A DNA stretch of 64,000 nucleotides from Coleophoma eucalyptorum (GCA_026120035.1 JALRME010000034.1:310001-374000); one strand, 5' to 3'; shown: positions 39,496 through 51,663, numbered from the stretch's first letter. Numbers and translations are program-made. The notes: a model not told the origin generated them from the letters alone.

Positions 39496-41745
39496 ATGTT
39501 CGGCCTTTTCGCTGTCGCTAGCATTATGCTGGCATTCCATGCCAAGGCTCATTCTTTTCGTGGCCGGCAAGCCTTTCTTTTCTCCAACCATTTTGGAATT
39601 GCGAGTGAAAATGCGACCTATGACTACGTGATTATAGGTGGTGGCACAGCAGGCCTCGCTCTTGCAACGAGACTAGCCGAGAATGAGTCCATTAGCGTTG
39701 CTGTTATTGAAGCTGGAGACTTTTATGAGAAGGATCATGGGAATCGGTTGGCTTTATTTCTTTGTCTATTATTTTCCTTTTACTGATCACAGTAGATCTA
39801 TTGTACCAGCATACGGATTTGGCGCTGATGCTGGAACCGCTCTGTCGCTAGTACACTCGGCTCCTCTAGTTGACTGGGCATACTTGACAGTACCGCAAAC
39901 TGCAATGGCGAACCAAATCTATCACTACACGCGTGGTAGATGTCTTGGGGGCACGTAGGTAAATCTGAGCTTAATTATTGAATTCTACTAAGTTGCTTTG
40001 TAGATCTGCTCGGAACGCTATGCTTTACCAGAGAGGATCAGCAGGCTCTTATAGGCAGTGGGCCACAGAAATAGGCGATAACAGCTACAAGTTTTCATCT
40101 TTCCTTCCTTATTTCAGGAAAAGCGTCCATTATACTCCCCCGGACATTTCCCTTCGTGCTGCAAATGCATCTATGCCGGACCCAGATCCTAATGCATTTT
40201 CAGCAACTGGTGGGCCATTGGAGCTTTCAATTCCTCGCTATGCAATGCCTTTCTCCTCCTGGATACTTCCCGCTTTGGAGGAAGTAGGGATTGCAGAATT
40301 AAAGGACATGCAAAGCGGTAGTCTATTGGGGGGACAATACGCTGCTTTTACGGTAACTCCAGAGGATGCTACTCGTAGCTCTAGTGAATCCAGCTTTCTT
40401 CAGGGAGCTTTTGCTAGCGGGCGCACTAACCTGAAGATTTATCCCCAAACAATGGCGAAACAGATTCTCTTCGATATGAAAAGTAAAGCTGCAACAGGTG
40501 TTCGCGTTAACTCTTATGGGGCGGAGTATGTTCTTTCTGCAAATAAAGAAGTCATCCTATCTGGGGGTACGGTAAGTATAGTTACTCGTAAGGCTTTATT
40601 AGTAGCACATTCTCATTATAACTAGTTTGCATCGCCTCAAATACTTATGGTTTCTGGTATCGGGCCTAAGCACGTCCTCGAAAAGTATAATATTCCTGTC
40701 TTAGCAGATAGACCTGGAGTCGGCCAAAATATGTGGGTGAGTATATACCTGTCTCACACTAATAGCTATTAAATTTCTCCCTAGGACCACATGCTTATTG
40801 CAGTTGTTCACGAAATTCAAGTTCCAACACAAAGCAAATTGAGCGACCCAGCTTACAAGCTTCAGTCTGAACAAGATTATATCCGTAATGCAACAGGGAT
40901 GCTCTCCAATCTCGGCGCAGACATGTTAGGTTAGTCAATCTGTAGATTATTGCTATGATACGCACTAGAACTATTTCTAATGCAGTATAGCATTCGAAAA
41001 GCTTCCTGTGGTTAACCGTGCTAATCTTAGCAACTCCGCCCAAGAGGCCTTATCTATGTTTGCAGCTGATTGGCCAGAAGTCGAATATGTGATTAGCAGC
41101 TTAGGATTTCCTGGCGCTACCCCTGGTAAAGATTACGGAACAATTTTTGGGGGAATGGTTGCTCCGCTCTCGCGTGGGTCTGTTACTATTGTGTCAAACG
41201 ACACTGCTATACACCCTCTCATCGATCCAGGCTGGTTTTCGAACTCAACCGACATAGAAGTAGCCGTACAGGTCTTCAAACGAATTCGCGAGATCTGGAA
41301 AACAAAGGCATTAGCTGGGGTTGTAGTTGGCGAGGAGCTAGCACCCGGCCGAGATGTGCAGACCGATGAACAAATCGCTGCCTACATTTTGAAATTTGCC
41401 ACTACTATCTATCATCCTGCATGCACATGTAAGTCAGGGAACTACTATACAAGCGAAGCATTATCTGACAATAGTAGGTAAAATGGGCAAAGCGAGTGAT
41501 CCTTTGGCGGTCGTAGATTCCCGAGCAAGAGTCATTGGCGTACAAAATCTGCGTGTAGTTGATGCTGCGGCATTTCCACTTCTCCCACCTGGACATCCGC
41601 AATCAACAGTGTGCAAGTAAACCTCTAGTAGTTTTTATATATCTTGCTGACCTCATCAGATGCGCTGGCCGAGAAAATTGCCGCCGATATCTTAGAAGGC
41701 GCTACAATGGAAAAGGAGTCTCTTAATGTGATCTCTGATCTGTAA
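39496..41745 (+). CDS. secreted GMC-family FAD oxidoreductase, 8 exons including a GC-AG intron, 631 aa
   Basis: This belongs to the glucose-methanol-choline oxidoreductase family and is probably an extracellular alcohol or sugar oxidase or dehydrogenase. Exons are 39496-39746, 39793-39954, 40004-40571, 40626-40736, 40785-40929, 40991-41428, 41478-41612 and 41660-41745. A signal peptide ([18 protein letters not shown]) is followed by the dinucleotide fold [20 protein letters not shown] (GxGxxG at residues 48-53). Further landmarks are [34 protein letters not shown] and GVGQNMWDH. The catalytic region has [10 protein letters not shown] (His) and [17 protein letters not shown] (second His). The last intron fits only if it begins GCAAGT at 41613, a textbook GC donor. 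The GT four bases downstream would break the C-terminal helix frame. Confidence 0.87.
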
Positions 41746-42317
41746 AGTAAGTAAAGTACCAACGTTCAGATCACCTTACAATATATCACACTATCATGCC
41801 TAGTATTGGCCTTATTTAAACAAAATCCCTTGGTCAACAGCCGTATTTAAAGTGTCATATACTAACTTCAATTATCTCATAGTTTTAAGTATCACTATTG
41901 GTAACAACGGTTTTAAACTTCCCGTATTCCTTACAATGAAAGTCTACTGCGGTCAAACTATGTTAAAGTAGACGGCCAAGAAAAAAGGCAGAGTGGCAGC
42001 AGGAGAAAAAAGATACTAGTAGGATAAAAAGCGGACATTCTGGCTGGGACTTTCAACTGAACTTGCACTCGAAACAATTTCCCTTTCTATGAGATGTAGT
42101 TTAATGTCTAAATCTTAAAACTGGAACTTTCAGTATCTTTCTCTAGGCTGTAGCTGCTGCTGCATTCCCCAGCTCCTACTGCCAGCGGCTCAGATTGGAA
42201 TGATTGTGATTAATAACATGTTAATCTTGCTTCAACTTAACACGGAAGAGTCATTTGAAGTAAATTGTCAGCCATCATGAATATATAGTATTGTACATTC
42301 AAATAGGCCAGATTTAA
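41746..42317. other. convergent intergenic region
   Basis: This 3' flank lies between the GMC gene (+) and the hydroxylase-SDR gene (-). It is AT-rich and nothing specific was seen. Confidence 0.5.
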
Positions 42318-43541
42318 TTAAACCTTTGCAAAACGGAATTTAAAATAATTGACATAGGCAATACCGGTATAGGTTACAGGTACATATCTTGCCCCTCTTT
42401 TTATCCACCACATCGTAACTCTTGCCGCCCAATCTGGAGAGACGACAGCAAATCCCATGGAAGAATTGAAAGAGGATGGAACAATATGCCGATAAAGAAG
42501 CGATGGATCGTGGTATAATCGACGAGCATAAGGCAGAAATGCGCGTTTAGATCGGGAGTATAATTGCAGGGTTGGGCATCCCCATGAAGGATGTAACTCT
42601 GCCTCGCTACCAACGTACCAAATTTCTGGTAGCAACATATCATTCGCAGATCTGGCTTTGCGATGTTTTTTGAAAAGTTCAATAAGCTTAATCATGGATT
42701 CGCAATTTGCCTTGAGGTGATCCTCCGACTTTGAACCGTGTGCGAGAATCAAGACGTCCGTGTTGGTCAAGATAGGTATTATGGACTGGTAGTTGTCATA
42801 AGTCCAGTCGCTTCCAAATTTTAGTCCTTGAACGTTCTTGACACCTTCTGCTACAAGTTTCCTCTTTAATGCCTTTCCGTATTCCCCAGATGCGCCGGTC
42901 ATTGTAATCCGTCGAGAACGTAAAGAAGATCCCGTGCCGAGAATCCAGTCGAGCAAACGAATTGTAGAGCCAATATAGGCTGTGGGGTCGACATGATGCA
43001 GAGCGTGATACTGTGGTCCAACTGAAAACCAACTGTCATCCTTTGGTACCGTCGGCTCGTACGAAATATGGTTGGAGTCATGTCCGTTCTCAACAACAAC
43101 TACAAGTACCCTTACAACCTGGATCACTGCAAGGAGGAAGAAAAGCTCTCTTGTCGAATATTCCTGCTCCGTAAAGCCCACTATATTTGCTATGCACCAA
43201 CCTAGCCAAGCACCGCCAATTTGGCATGCTAGTTCCAATGGTAGTTCCAGACAGGTATTTTGCCAGCGGTATTTTTCGTTGAACTTGAGGCGACTGTTGA
43301 AATAGAAGTGATGGACCTGGTGTAGATAGCCCAGTGATCGAAGAATCTTAGAAGATGATTTTGAACATTGGTGAAGTAGATAATGGACGATATCGAATAA
43401 GAATGAGCCAGTGAGATATAACCATAAACAATACAGCAGTGTTACTTGAGGGGGGGACCTTGTTAAAGTTTTGTAAAGGTGGTGCAAAGGCTGTATCGAA
43501 TCAAAGGTATCGAAAGTCTCCTGAAGTATCATGTTAAGCAT
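42318..43541 (-). CDS. fatty acid hydroxylase/sterol desaturase fused to an SDR-like domain, 407 aa
   Basis: The N-terminal half (residues 1-200) is a membrane di-iron hydroxylase with three His boxes: HYLLH at 53-57, HQVHH at 74-78 and HALHH at 179-183, among hydrophobic helices. The C-terminal half (about 212-400) begins RITMTGASGEYGKAL, a TGxxGxxG NAD(P)-binding turn of short-chain dehydrogenases. It also has DVLILAHGS and a YSRSK (YxxxK) catalytic-type motif near residue 330. This two-domain layout is the 'bifunctional sterol desaturase/SDR' type. The likely substrate is a lipid or sterol whose hydroxyl or aldehyde is then handled by the SDR half, but this is inference. The gene is a single exon and ATG at 43541 is in good context. 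The neighbouring Zn2Cys6 gene is also on the minus strand. Confidence 0.85.
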   Translation of the reverse strand: MLNMILQETFDTFDSIQPLHHLYKTLTRSPPQVTLLYCLWLYLTGSFLFDIVHYLLHQCSKSSSKILRSLGYLHQVHHFYFNSRLKFNEKYRWQNTCLELPLELACQIGGAWLGWCIANIVGFTEQEYSTRELFFLLAVIQVVRVLVVVVENGHDSNHISYEPTVPKDDSWFSVGPQYHALHHVDPTAYIGSTIRLLDWILGTGSSLRSRRITMTGASGEYGKALKRKLVAEGVKNVQGLKFGSDWTYDNYQSIIPILTNTDVLILAHGSKSEDHLKANCESMIKLIELFKKHRKARSANDMLLPEIWYVGSEAELHPSWGCPTLQLYSRSKRAFLPYARRLYHDPSLLYRHIVPSSFNSSMGFAVVSPDWAARVTMWWIKRGARYVPVTYTGIAYVNYFKFRFAKV

Positions 43542-44145
43542 CGTTAAGATAAAAGTTGTGCTGGTTCAGAAGGATGGTCTTGATAAGTACAGAGCTACTC
43601 AAACGAGTCAAAGGTTACAGAGATGGCCGGAAGAGATGTAGACTGCAGGCCGTGTCCCAAGGGCAACAAACGAACATATATACACGACAGAAGGATTCTA
43701 CAATCTCAAGCTTGAAGCTAGAGACAAATATAGTCGCAACACCCACCTACCTAGCTCACAGTCTCCAGCCTCCAGCTACGAGGAATATCACATTATCGCC
43801 CTGGTTCACGTGATACGGCAGACCAAAATACGAGGAACGTATAGCCGTATAGAATGACTAATAAGGGATTTAGACTCTTATTGCGTAAGGCATATATTAA
43901 TAACCTATGTCGAGAATGCGACCTTTCTATGGCTTCAAATTTGCGACGCCTTTTGCGTTTCTTACGAGAAATGCGAGATAAACGTGCACGGCGGCTCGAT
44001 ATACGACGGACGCCAGTGTCGGGTTGGATCCTCGCTTAGGTAATCCGAGCGATCTGACAGGGGGAAAGTAAGATTCGTTCATTTATTCAGCCCAGCCCCG
44101 TCGAACACACGATTCGCTCAGTTGAATCCGAAATACGAGTACTTT
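43542..44145. other. intergenic
   Basis: This holds the promoter of the hydroxylase-SDR gene and the 3' flank of the regulator gene. A 61-codon basic frame at 43854-44039 has no family features and I do not call it. Confidence 0.45.
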
Positions 44146-45650
44146 TCAGCTGGATAAACAGAATAATTTGGCCAGTTCAGGAATCCCCCCGGTCACCGCG
44201 ATGCCTTTGGCTCCCTTTGGCTCAATGTTCAATGCATTCTCCGCAATCATAGCTGCAACTTCTGCCTCCCAAAATCCTTCCTTCCACTTCACCAAGCGCA
44301 GTAGGTCGATTGCCTGTTGACGAGTATGCCGATTCCCCGCATTCATAGCAGTGAAATAGAGTGGCGCAATAACTCCTGAATCTGCAGCGTGACTGGTTTT
44401 CTGACTAGCAGAAGACGAATTAATTAACGATTTTGAAAGATCATTAGTCTTTTCGAACCGAGTATCCTCAATCACCGTCTGACTTTGCGCGTCAGAAATC
44501 TCGTTAATTTTCATCTCAAGCATAAGCGCAATTGTTTGGTGATGTAAGGCAAGAAGCACGGACAACTGGAGGTCTATTGTTTCCATGTTGCTATTCTCGC
44601 GCATTGCGAGATCATCAAAAGACTCTTTCCACTGGGAAAGTGGTGCTACTAGGCCCTGTAGCACCTCTCTTCTGGCAGCGACCATGCGACTATACTCTCC
44701 TGACAAAGAAGGATGTTGACGGGGAATTTTGGCAGAAGTCAGCGCGTAGAGCAACCTGATAATAATATTGTCCAAACTCTCTTGGGCATCATGGAGACTA
44801 GAGAATGACTCTTTTTTATAATAATGGGACCACGGTCTAGGATTCCTAGTGGCCAGCGTCAGGTCGAGTTCCGGCTTTCGAGAATCCAAAAAAGTTGTAG
44901 CTTGAATATCGAGTCGGCGAAATACATGGACAATGACTTCTTGAATCTTTTGCTCTGATGCTGATAACCCTTCTTTCATTTGCCAGTCTTGCAAGATTTT
45001 CAGTCCATTTCGTAGATGACTAAGGGCTATCTCATGGTTCCCCCGAAAATTCTCTAGGCATATGAAAAGAACGCAGCAGCTTAAAGTGGATTGGACTGGC
45101 TCTGCTGATTGAGATGAACATAGCAGCCGAATTGCTTTGTTGTATTGCTGTAGATATAGTCGGCCATTTTCTGTGGGATTCGTGGCGGTTGGGGCTTCAT
45201 AAAGCGCACTCAAAGCCAGCATGGCATGCATGACTGCTGGGGAGAATTGGCTCAATTGCAAAACCAATTCATTCCAAAACCTCGAACTACGGTCATAACC
45301 TAACAACCCAGGAATTGCTCTGTGACGGAAATGCTCAAAACATCGCTTCTCTTGACTATTTCGAAATGGCCTCTGCAACAAATGCACGGATATGAGGGCG
45401 TCCTCGAAGGACTCTAGCGAGAATCCATAACCATAACAAGTCCGGCCGCTATTGCTACATTTCAAGCAGGCCGGCTTGGCTTCATCGCACTTTACATGCC
45501 GTGCCCTAGTTCAGTCAAGGTTTTAGTAAACGCTTCATCTCCATTTTGGTTCCTCCAAAGCTCGACGTACTTGCAAGTATGGCAACCAGTTTTCACTTTG
45601 GGAACCTTGGCCCGAGTTCTTTTGGGACGACTTATACCAGTTCCAGACAT
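44146..45650 (-). CDS. Zn(2)-Cys(6) transcription factor with fungal_trans_2-type regulatory region, 479 aa
   Basis: Exons are 45571-45650 and 44146-45505. The intron splits the zinc cluster after CHTCK. The joined DNA-binding domain has C23, C26, C33, C40, C43 and C50 (C-x2-C-x6-C-x6-C-x2-C-x6-C), preceded by a basic stretch RPKRTRAKVPKVKTG. The body contains the FRHRAIPGLLGY, FWNELVLQLSQFSPAVMHAMLALSALYEA and LLQHYNKAI-like segments usual in the fungal_trans_2 family. Its location beside lipid- and sugar-modifying enzymes makes local regulation plausible, but no target site was identified. Confidence 0.88.
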
Positions 45651-47242
45651 TATGAACCGGCGACAATGGGAAAATCTCGTGGGTCGGTTGAAAAGTGGGT
45701 TGGTTATAAAGGGGGCTGCCTTGCACATACTAACTCCTTTCGGTATTCGCGATGCTGAGAGCAAGCTCGGGTGTTGGCCAATAGTAGGTAAGATTTCTAT
45801 TAATATCACGACTTGAATTAACGAACAAAAGTCTATTATCTGAGGCCCAGCTATAACTTTTGTCCTGCTCTTGAGACGGCTCTGTTTGTAATCCAGGCAG
45901 CTAGGGTTTATCATATTCCATTAAAGTGGCTACGGGGGATTCTTCATCAAATAAATCCAGACTATTCTCGATAAACGCCTGGACTGAAATGAAATGACTG
46001 TGCCTTTGCACAGGGATAATTGCTGACCCACGCCACGGTCTGACATGCACTGTGAAGTTTGCAGTACTCAGCTACTTAACCGAAGCGGATGGGGTTAAGC
46101 ATTATGCAATCTCCATTCGCATCGCATATCGTTCCTCGTAAACGATGTCCGAGATATCCACATTGGAAGCGAAAGCAGATGCTGCTCGGCGGTCGCCAGC
46201 GCCTCTTTGAGTAGAGATATTGCTAGGTTATTTTAGGGCTTATCACTCCGACTGAAAGATTATCATAGTCTAAAGAGTTGTCGACTCCGGAGTATAAACC
46301 TGATGGATTACCCAAGGCAATTGATAATCCAAGTGTCTTCACTCTCTTATTTATTCGGCCTATGCCATCTCCACGGGTACAGAGCACTAGTCATCAGGTA
46401 GTGGTGCTCAGGTACCAGAGATGTAGCGCCTTTCTCGACCTCTTACCCCAAGAATATATTTCGCTACTGCTTTATAATGACACTCACGCTTAATTTAGTG
46501 CTCGATCAGAACTTTTAAACGCATCTAGTATTCCTTTGATTGTGAGCCTACACCAGTAGCTTGCCATATCAATAATTGACCCTATCTTGCAAGTAACCAT
46601 TCTCCCATAGTTCCTTTTGTCTTTGTGATGTTGCAGCCAGGCTTCAGCGTGCAAAGTAATAGTTTAAAAATGTCAGCCTACAGAGTTTCGCCATAGAACT
46701 TTAAACTCTTGTATATCTGGTGGAACCACAATATACATATATGATTTAATGCTGAAAGATGGTATCTTACTTTTGTTTTGACTGTAGGAAGATATTTGGC
46801 AAGTAGGAAAACCCGAAACTAGAGAGCATTGTGCGATTTGCTCGATACCAAATTTTGTAAAATTACTACTTCTCCCCACACGTATCTCAATTATACTGAG
46901 ACGTCTTTACATTTTTCAGTTACAGATCTTTGGCGTTGTTCGATATAGAACATGCAAATGGATTGATTCTGGTAGCAGTACTCTCCTCACCAAACCACCC
47001 AAGGACACAAAATTCTAGCTTGAACAATTCACACTGTCCCATTGAGAGATATTTCAATCGCAGTGCGCTAGGTGGCTGCTTCCAACTTATTGGTGGTACT
47101 TAGGCAGTTTGAACCCCAGCACCAGCAAGCCTCCCTCCTCTGCAAGAGTAAACTTTGGTTCATGAATTCCATAATGCTATCAGTGATGCCCCTTATTTCC
47201 TTTGGGTTGTTTAACTAAATTTACGGAATGACATTACGAAGA
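45651..47242. other. intergenic
   Basis: About 1.6 kb without a supportable gene. The short frames at 46278-46493 and 46673-46879 lack motifs. Confidence 0.45.
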
Positions 47243-48540
47243 TCAAGACCAAGGCACAGTAACGCCCTTATTATGACTTTCTCTTGCCAATTCCATGATT
47301 CGAATTCCATCCCTACTCTCTTCTGGCTTGACAGCAATTTCTGCCTTTCCTCGCACGGCATCCACAACATTTTCATAATAGCTTAGGTATCTTCCCTGAA
47401 GGGTTGGATATCTACCTATATACTTCTTAGATTCCTCATCGTATTCTTGGCACTCGTCAAATTTCTCATTCGTCGTTAAGTAGCCATAGCGGGATGGTGG
47501 ATCTACCCCATAGGATGGATCAGTTGCAGCAAGGCCAGCAAAATGCTGAACTTCTTGAAGACAATCTCCATACTGTAGGTCTCACCGTTAGCTATATCTT
47601 GAACTAGAGACAACTAGGAATGGTTGATGTATATATACTTTGATAAATGTTCCTTTAGTCCCTCGCACAAACCCCTGAAGCTGATCTTTCATGACACTGA
47701 TGACGGAAGTGCGGATAGTAACAATGAGGTTCCTCTTATCCTCGCCATACTGTAAGACTATCATGAAAATGGTGTCGTTTTCGTTTCCCGGGTCTACGGT
47801 GTTTCTTAAAAGTCCTATTACACTTTTTGGTCGGCCAAATAACTGGAGAGCTTGGTCAATGGTATGGGCTCCTAAACCATAGAGAAGGCCTTTTCCGGGC
47901 TCCCATTCTCCTTGAGCAGCATTCGTTGCCCATGCCGGTGAATCTACGTCGTACCGTTTCTCGTATTCTATAATTTCGCCCAAAGCGCCGGAATTTATTA
48001 TTTTGCTGACAGTCTGAAAGTCTGCATCGAGCCTTCGATCTAGTTTGTGTTAACTTCATCTCTTGCCGCTTAGAATAATCCTTACTCTGGAAGACAGTCA
48101 AAATCTTTCCCACTTGCTTTGACAGGGCAATCAAGTGGTCGGCTTCGGCGCTAGTTCGAGTGAAAGGTTTCTCCACAACCACTGCTCAAAGTTAGTTGCT
48201 GGACCGCAAAGGCCAACTAGGTTAACTTACCATGCTTTCCTGATCGCAAGGCTTTCTCAGCAAAATAGGCATGATAATTTTCGCGAGTCAGAACAAGGAC
48301 CACCTCAATCTCAGGATCGGCAAAGAAGTCGTCTTCGGCTTGATAATGCTTTGATTGTGGATAATCCACGCGGCAGTGGGTACCGGGTTTCGCCGACTCT
48401 ATGTCAACTGGAGCGCTAGCTCGCTGTAGGAATGCGTACAACTCAATTTCTTTATTGGGTAAAATATAGGGCAGGTGATAAACACGGCTTGAATTCCCAT
48501 AGCCAACAATACCAAACTTGACGGGCGTTGTGGCAGACAT
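47243..48540 (-). CDS. GFO/IDH/MocA-family NAD(P)-dependent dehydrogenase, 378 aa, 4 exons
   Basis: This is a cytosolic oxidoreductase of the glucose-fructose oxidoreductase, inositol dehydrogenase and MocA family, acting on a sugar or polyol. Exons are 48231-48540, 48086-48181, 47639-48039 and 47243-47572. The N-terminal Rossmann fold starts VKFGIVGYGNSSRVYHLPYI. VVLVLTRENYHAYFAEKAL and the hallmark VVVEKPFTR (EKP) follow. The C-terminal domain includes NSGALGEIIEYEKRYD, LYGLGAHTIDQALQLFG and GRYLSYYENVVDAVRGKAEI, and ends TVPWS. No signal peptide is present; the ATG at 48540 gives the family's normal N-terminus. It lies 949 bp from a ThuA-like gene on the same strand, a pairing reminiscent of bacterial thuA-thuB. 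Confidence 0.88.
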
Positions 48541-49489
48541 GGTTGAATTGAGTTTGAACTCAGCTAGGTGACACTCGAGGAAGGTGACAGACGATATCAA
48601 AGACAATGGAAGTACAAATGGGAAAGGAGGAAAAGAAGGCTTTTCACCGTATGGGCCATATCTATAATATGATGTCTGTTCGGTGTCCCACTGCAACCAA
48701 CGCCTTCCCCTCTTTTTGGCAGGCATTTCATCACATGCCAAGTCCAGCCAGCTAATCTGCTTCAGAAGGAGAAGCTGCTCAAGCCGTCCGACTCTCCCCG
48801 TTGATCACTCGTCTGTCCGAAACTCCGCGTGTCCAATCAGACGTCTTAGCGTTCGGATGTCTCCCTCCGTCCAACATCGCTGGAATCAGACAGGGATTCT
48901 GTATTCCCTGAAAGAAGCTTAACTTTAAGATCCATCTGGCAAGTCTTCTGGAATGTCAAATAAGAATCGCTGTAGAGTCGGCCCGCATCTCCACCCTCGT
49001 TCACAAAGCCATGGTCCAGGTAGATTAGATAACAGCCGGTCGCGGCAGTATTAGTCCACTATCCATCATGGGTTTCCTAAGGACAAAAACAAACCCCCCT
49101 AACATTATAATATCTCGTGTAAATTCGGGTACTTGCTGTGAGCGAGGATACCGCAGCATTATTCGAAGAGATTTTATCGGTAGCCAAGTAGACACCAGAA
49201 TTGGAGGCGATTATGCAAAACTTGCATAGCCGGCTTGCACGATTCCCCTGAACATACTACTAGATCTTATGCTGTACTAAAGGAAGGACTTCACGTGGCT
49301 TGTATTTCACACTTGCGAGCAAGGTGTTCGACTTTCGATATTACGATTCTATTTATGTTGCTCATAAAGTATTTTATTGTTCTCCGCTTCCTCTCTAAAT
49401 CCTCTCTCTACTCTACTCGGCTCTAAGTTCTAAATCTGTAAGTTTTGAGAGACTTGTGCTTGATTTTGATAACTCGCAGTGCTACTTAT
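48541..49489. other. intergenic
   Basis: This holds the promoter of the dehydrogenase gene and the 3' flank of the ThuA-like gene. No further gene is visible. Confidence 0.45.
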
Positions 49490-50573
49490 CTAGTCCTTCA
49501 GGCCAGTAACCCATTCAAGTCCTCCAGTAACGTGACTAACAAAGTAATCATCACTGTAGGACTCATTGGTGTGGCCCATCCCAGTGTACCAGGCCCTTGC
49601 TGTACCCTCGAACAAAGAATACCAAGAGATTGGGTGATCTGGAATCATCCTCAAAGTTTCTGGTGGTGTAATTGCATCGATATAGGTCTCTTCTATCTTT
49701 GCGAGGACTGAATAGTTTGCTGATTGACTGGGGTTGGTCTTATATGAATACCACTCATCGGTACGATTGTAGGATGTAGGGAGGTTGCTCGTGGACGGAT
49801 GAGTGGCATTCGTGATAGTGACAATGTCTGGACGGACATTGCCATCTTAAATTGTTACTGTCAGTCCTATAAATAAAAAAAGGAGAATATTCAGCTAATT
49901 CTCACCTGTAGGGTACTTTGCTTTTTGCTCCGCACTACAGATTGAATCAACCCAACAAGGGTGCGCCAAGAACTAAATCGAATCATCAGAATGCTAAGCT
50001 AAATTTTGACTGACACTCTTACCTGTGCGCCGACAAGAGTGTTGTACCATGTTGGCATCGAGTCTCCAAAGTCACCCGCTATAATCGTTATGTTCGGCCC
50101 GAAGGAATTCTTTGACGAGGAGTGAAAACCAACCTGCGTGGATACCTAACCAAGAGCCGCCATTTTGTAAGTACTGATACAGAGCATCAGACTCGTTGGT
50201 TGCCAAAAAGTTTCCGGTAGTGGAGATGAAAACCAAGGTTGTGAAGTTGCTTAGTTGCTCGAAAGTGAAAATGGACGAGTCCTCAGTTACTGTAACTGCC
50301 CATTGTTTCTCATTCGCAATGGTAGTTATGAGTTCAATCCCAGTAGGAATGCTAGGCATAGACTGTTAATTACATTCAGCATAGAGATCGAGTCTACGTG
50401 CCTAGCGTGGCGATATCCTGCAGTTTTGGTGAAAATCAGGAGGCTAGTTTCATTGGCTGCCACTATAACTGCGTTAGAAATGATGAGAGGCACCAAAGGG
50501 ATGAAAACGGACAGGCACAAGCAATCTGGAATGCTGCTGCCGCAAACGCGGACAAAGAGAGAGTGGACTTCAT
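49490..50573 (-). CDS. ThuA-like domain protein (trehalose-utilisation type), secreted, about 277 aa, 6 exons
   Basis: Proposed exons are 50519-50573, 50398-50468, 50134-50362, 50023-50078, 49906-49972 and 49490-49845. A signal-peptide-like start (MKSTLSLSAFAAAAFQIA) precedes the class-I-glutamine-amidotransferase-like ThuA fold. Its landmarks are LLIFTKTAGYRHA, FTFEQLSNFTTLVFISTTGN, YLQNGGSWLGIHAAGDFGDS, WYNTLVGAQF, HPISWYSLFEG and the ARAWYTGMGHTNESY block. Fungal members are of unknown biochemical function; bacterial ThuA acts with a GFO/IDH/MocA dehydrogenase in 3-keto-disaccharide metabolism. The second intron (50363-50397) would be only 35 nt, so that junction is uncertain. Either it is a genuine mini-intron or a small indel has damaged the frame. 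The donor of intron 1 is also uncertain by a few bases. Confidence 0.75.
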
Positions 50574-51663
50574 TGTAAGTTGGGTAAAGCGAATATAGGA
50601 TGATGATACTGTTCAAGATGGCAAATAGAAAGATGAAATAGAGTGAACATTTATATAGAAAATAGAAATCTTTCCAACCCACTTCTTCGGCGTAAATTTC
50701 TCTGATCGGAGTACAATACTCGAACGGTAGGTAAGTCCTTGCCCTGTCTTCTCGTCGGTATCTTCTATATAAAGTTAAGTACCAGGATAAACGGCTATTC
50801 AATGGCATTTTACACCAGAGTACTGTACTCACTGCTAGGGTCACTAGTCGAGGGCGGAAGGCGTCATGATGTTATGGTGGAGACTTCGACCCGTCACGCA
50901 CAGGAAAGTTAACCACATTTGGAAGGCAAATTTGCCCTATTGTAGTACCTTGGATCCTTCATACCCAGAATTAAATTATTTTCTATTACTGAATCTTTCG
51001 TAATTCGTCAACAGATCATTGTTACCAATAATTGCCTGACAGCTGGTTATGGTTATTTTAATCGGTGCCTTAAACTCAAAACTGCCTAATCTTCTCCTAG
51101 GCCTGTCTCCTTTATAGCTGCACAAAGCCTGTCACACAACTTCATGTCCTTTAGAAAGCGACTCTAGATATATTTTTTGTAGCGTACTGCACTCGCTAGA
51201 GAGTGTTTAGGTCTAGTGAAAATAGAGGATTATACTTGATCTAAGATTGTTTGGCGTTAGCGTCAGGGTAACAGGCAGGAACTAAATACACCCATTTTGA
51301 AACCCTACGTCACACATCTATAATCCATGGAAACCAGAAATACTTGATATTAAAGCCAAGGACAAATCAATTTACTCTTTGTGCAGAGTTTTTCAAGCGT
51401 CTGTATTATTTTTAGTTTTCGCTACGCACGGGAAGAGATACTAGATTTATGCATATTCCTTGGTATATCGTAGATACTTCGGTACTTTGTATGGATCTGA
51501 GAATTATTGCAGTTCAGGAAAAGCAATGTATAATTATCTAGTGGAGCTTAGAAATGTGCAGCAAGTTTACAGATGGCTAAACACTGGTACTATTAATCTC
51601 TGTCTAAAGCTGCAACAATCCCATGTTTACCTCTACCTCAAACCTTGAGGGGTTTAATATTTA
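50574..51663. other. intergenic
   Basis: An open minus frame continues from the ThuA gene up to 50844, but it is in a different register from the spliced start and has no motif. Otherwise nothing is visible. Confidence 0.4.

Noticed and set aside
43854..44039. Arg/Leu-rich 61-codon frame
   Set aside because: Short, very basic, no homologue recognised and no promoter or splice support.
48217..48741. 67-residue N-terminal extension of the GFO/IDH/MocA protein
   Set aside because: The extension has no family match and the ATG at 48540 gives the standard Rossmann start.
50574..50844. Upstream extension of the ThuA-like protein
   Set aside because: It is in a different register from the signal-peptide start at 50573 and includes no conserved sequence.
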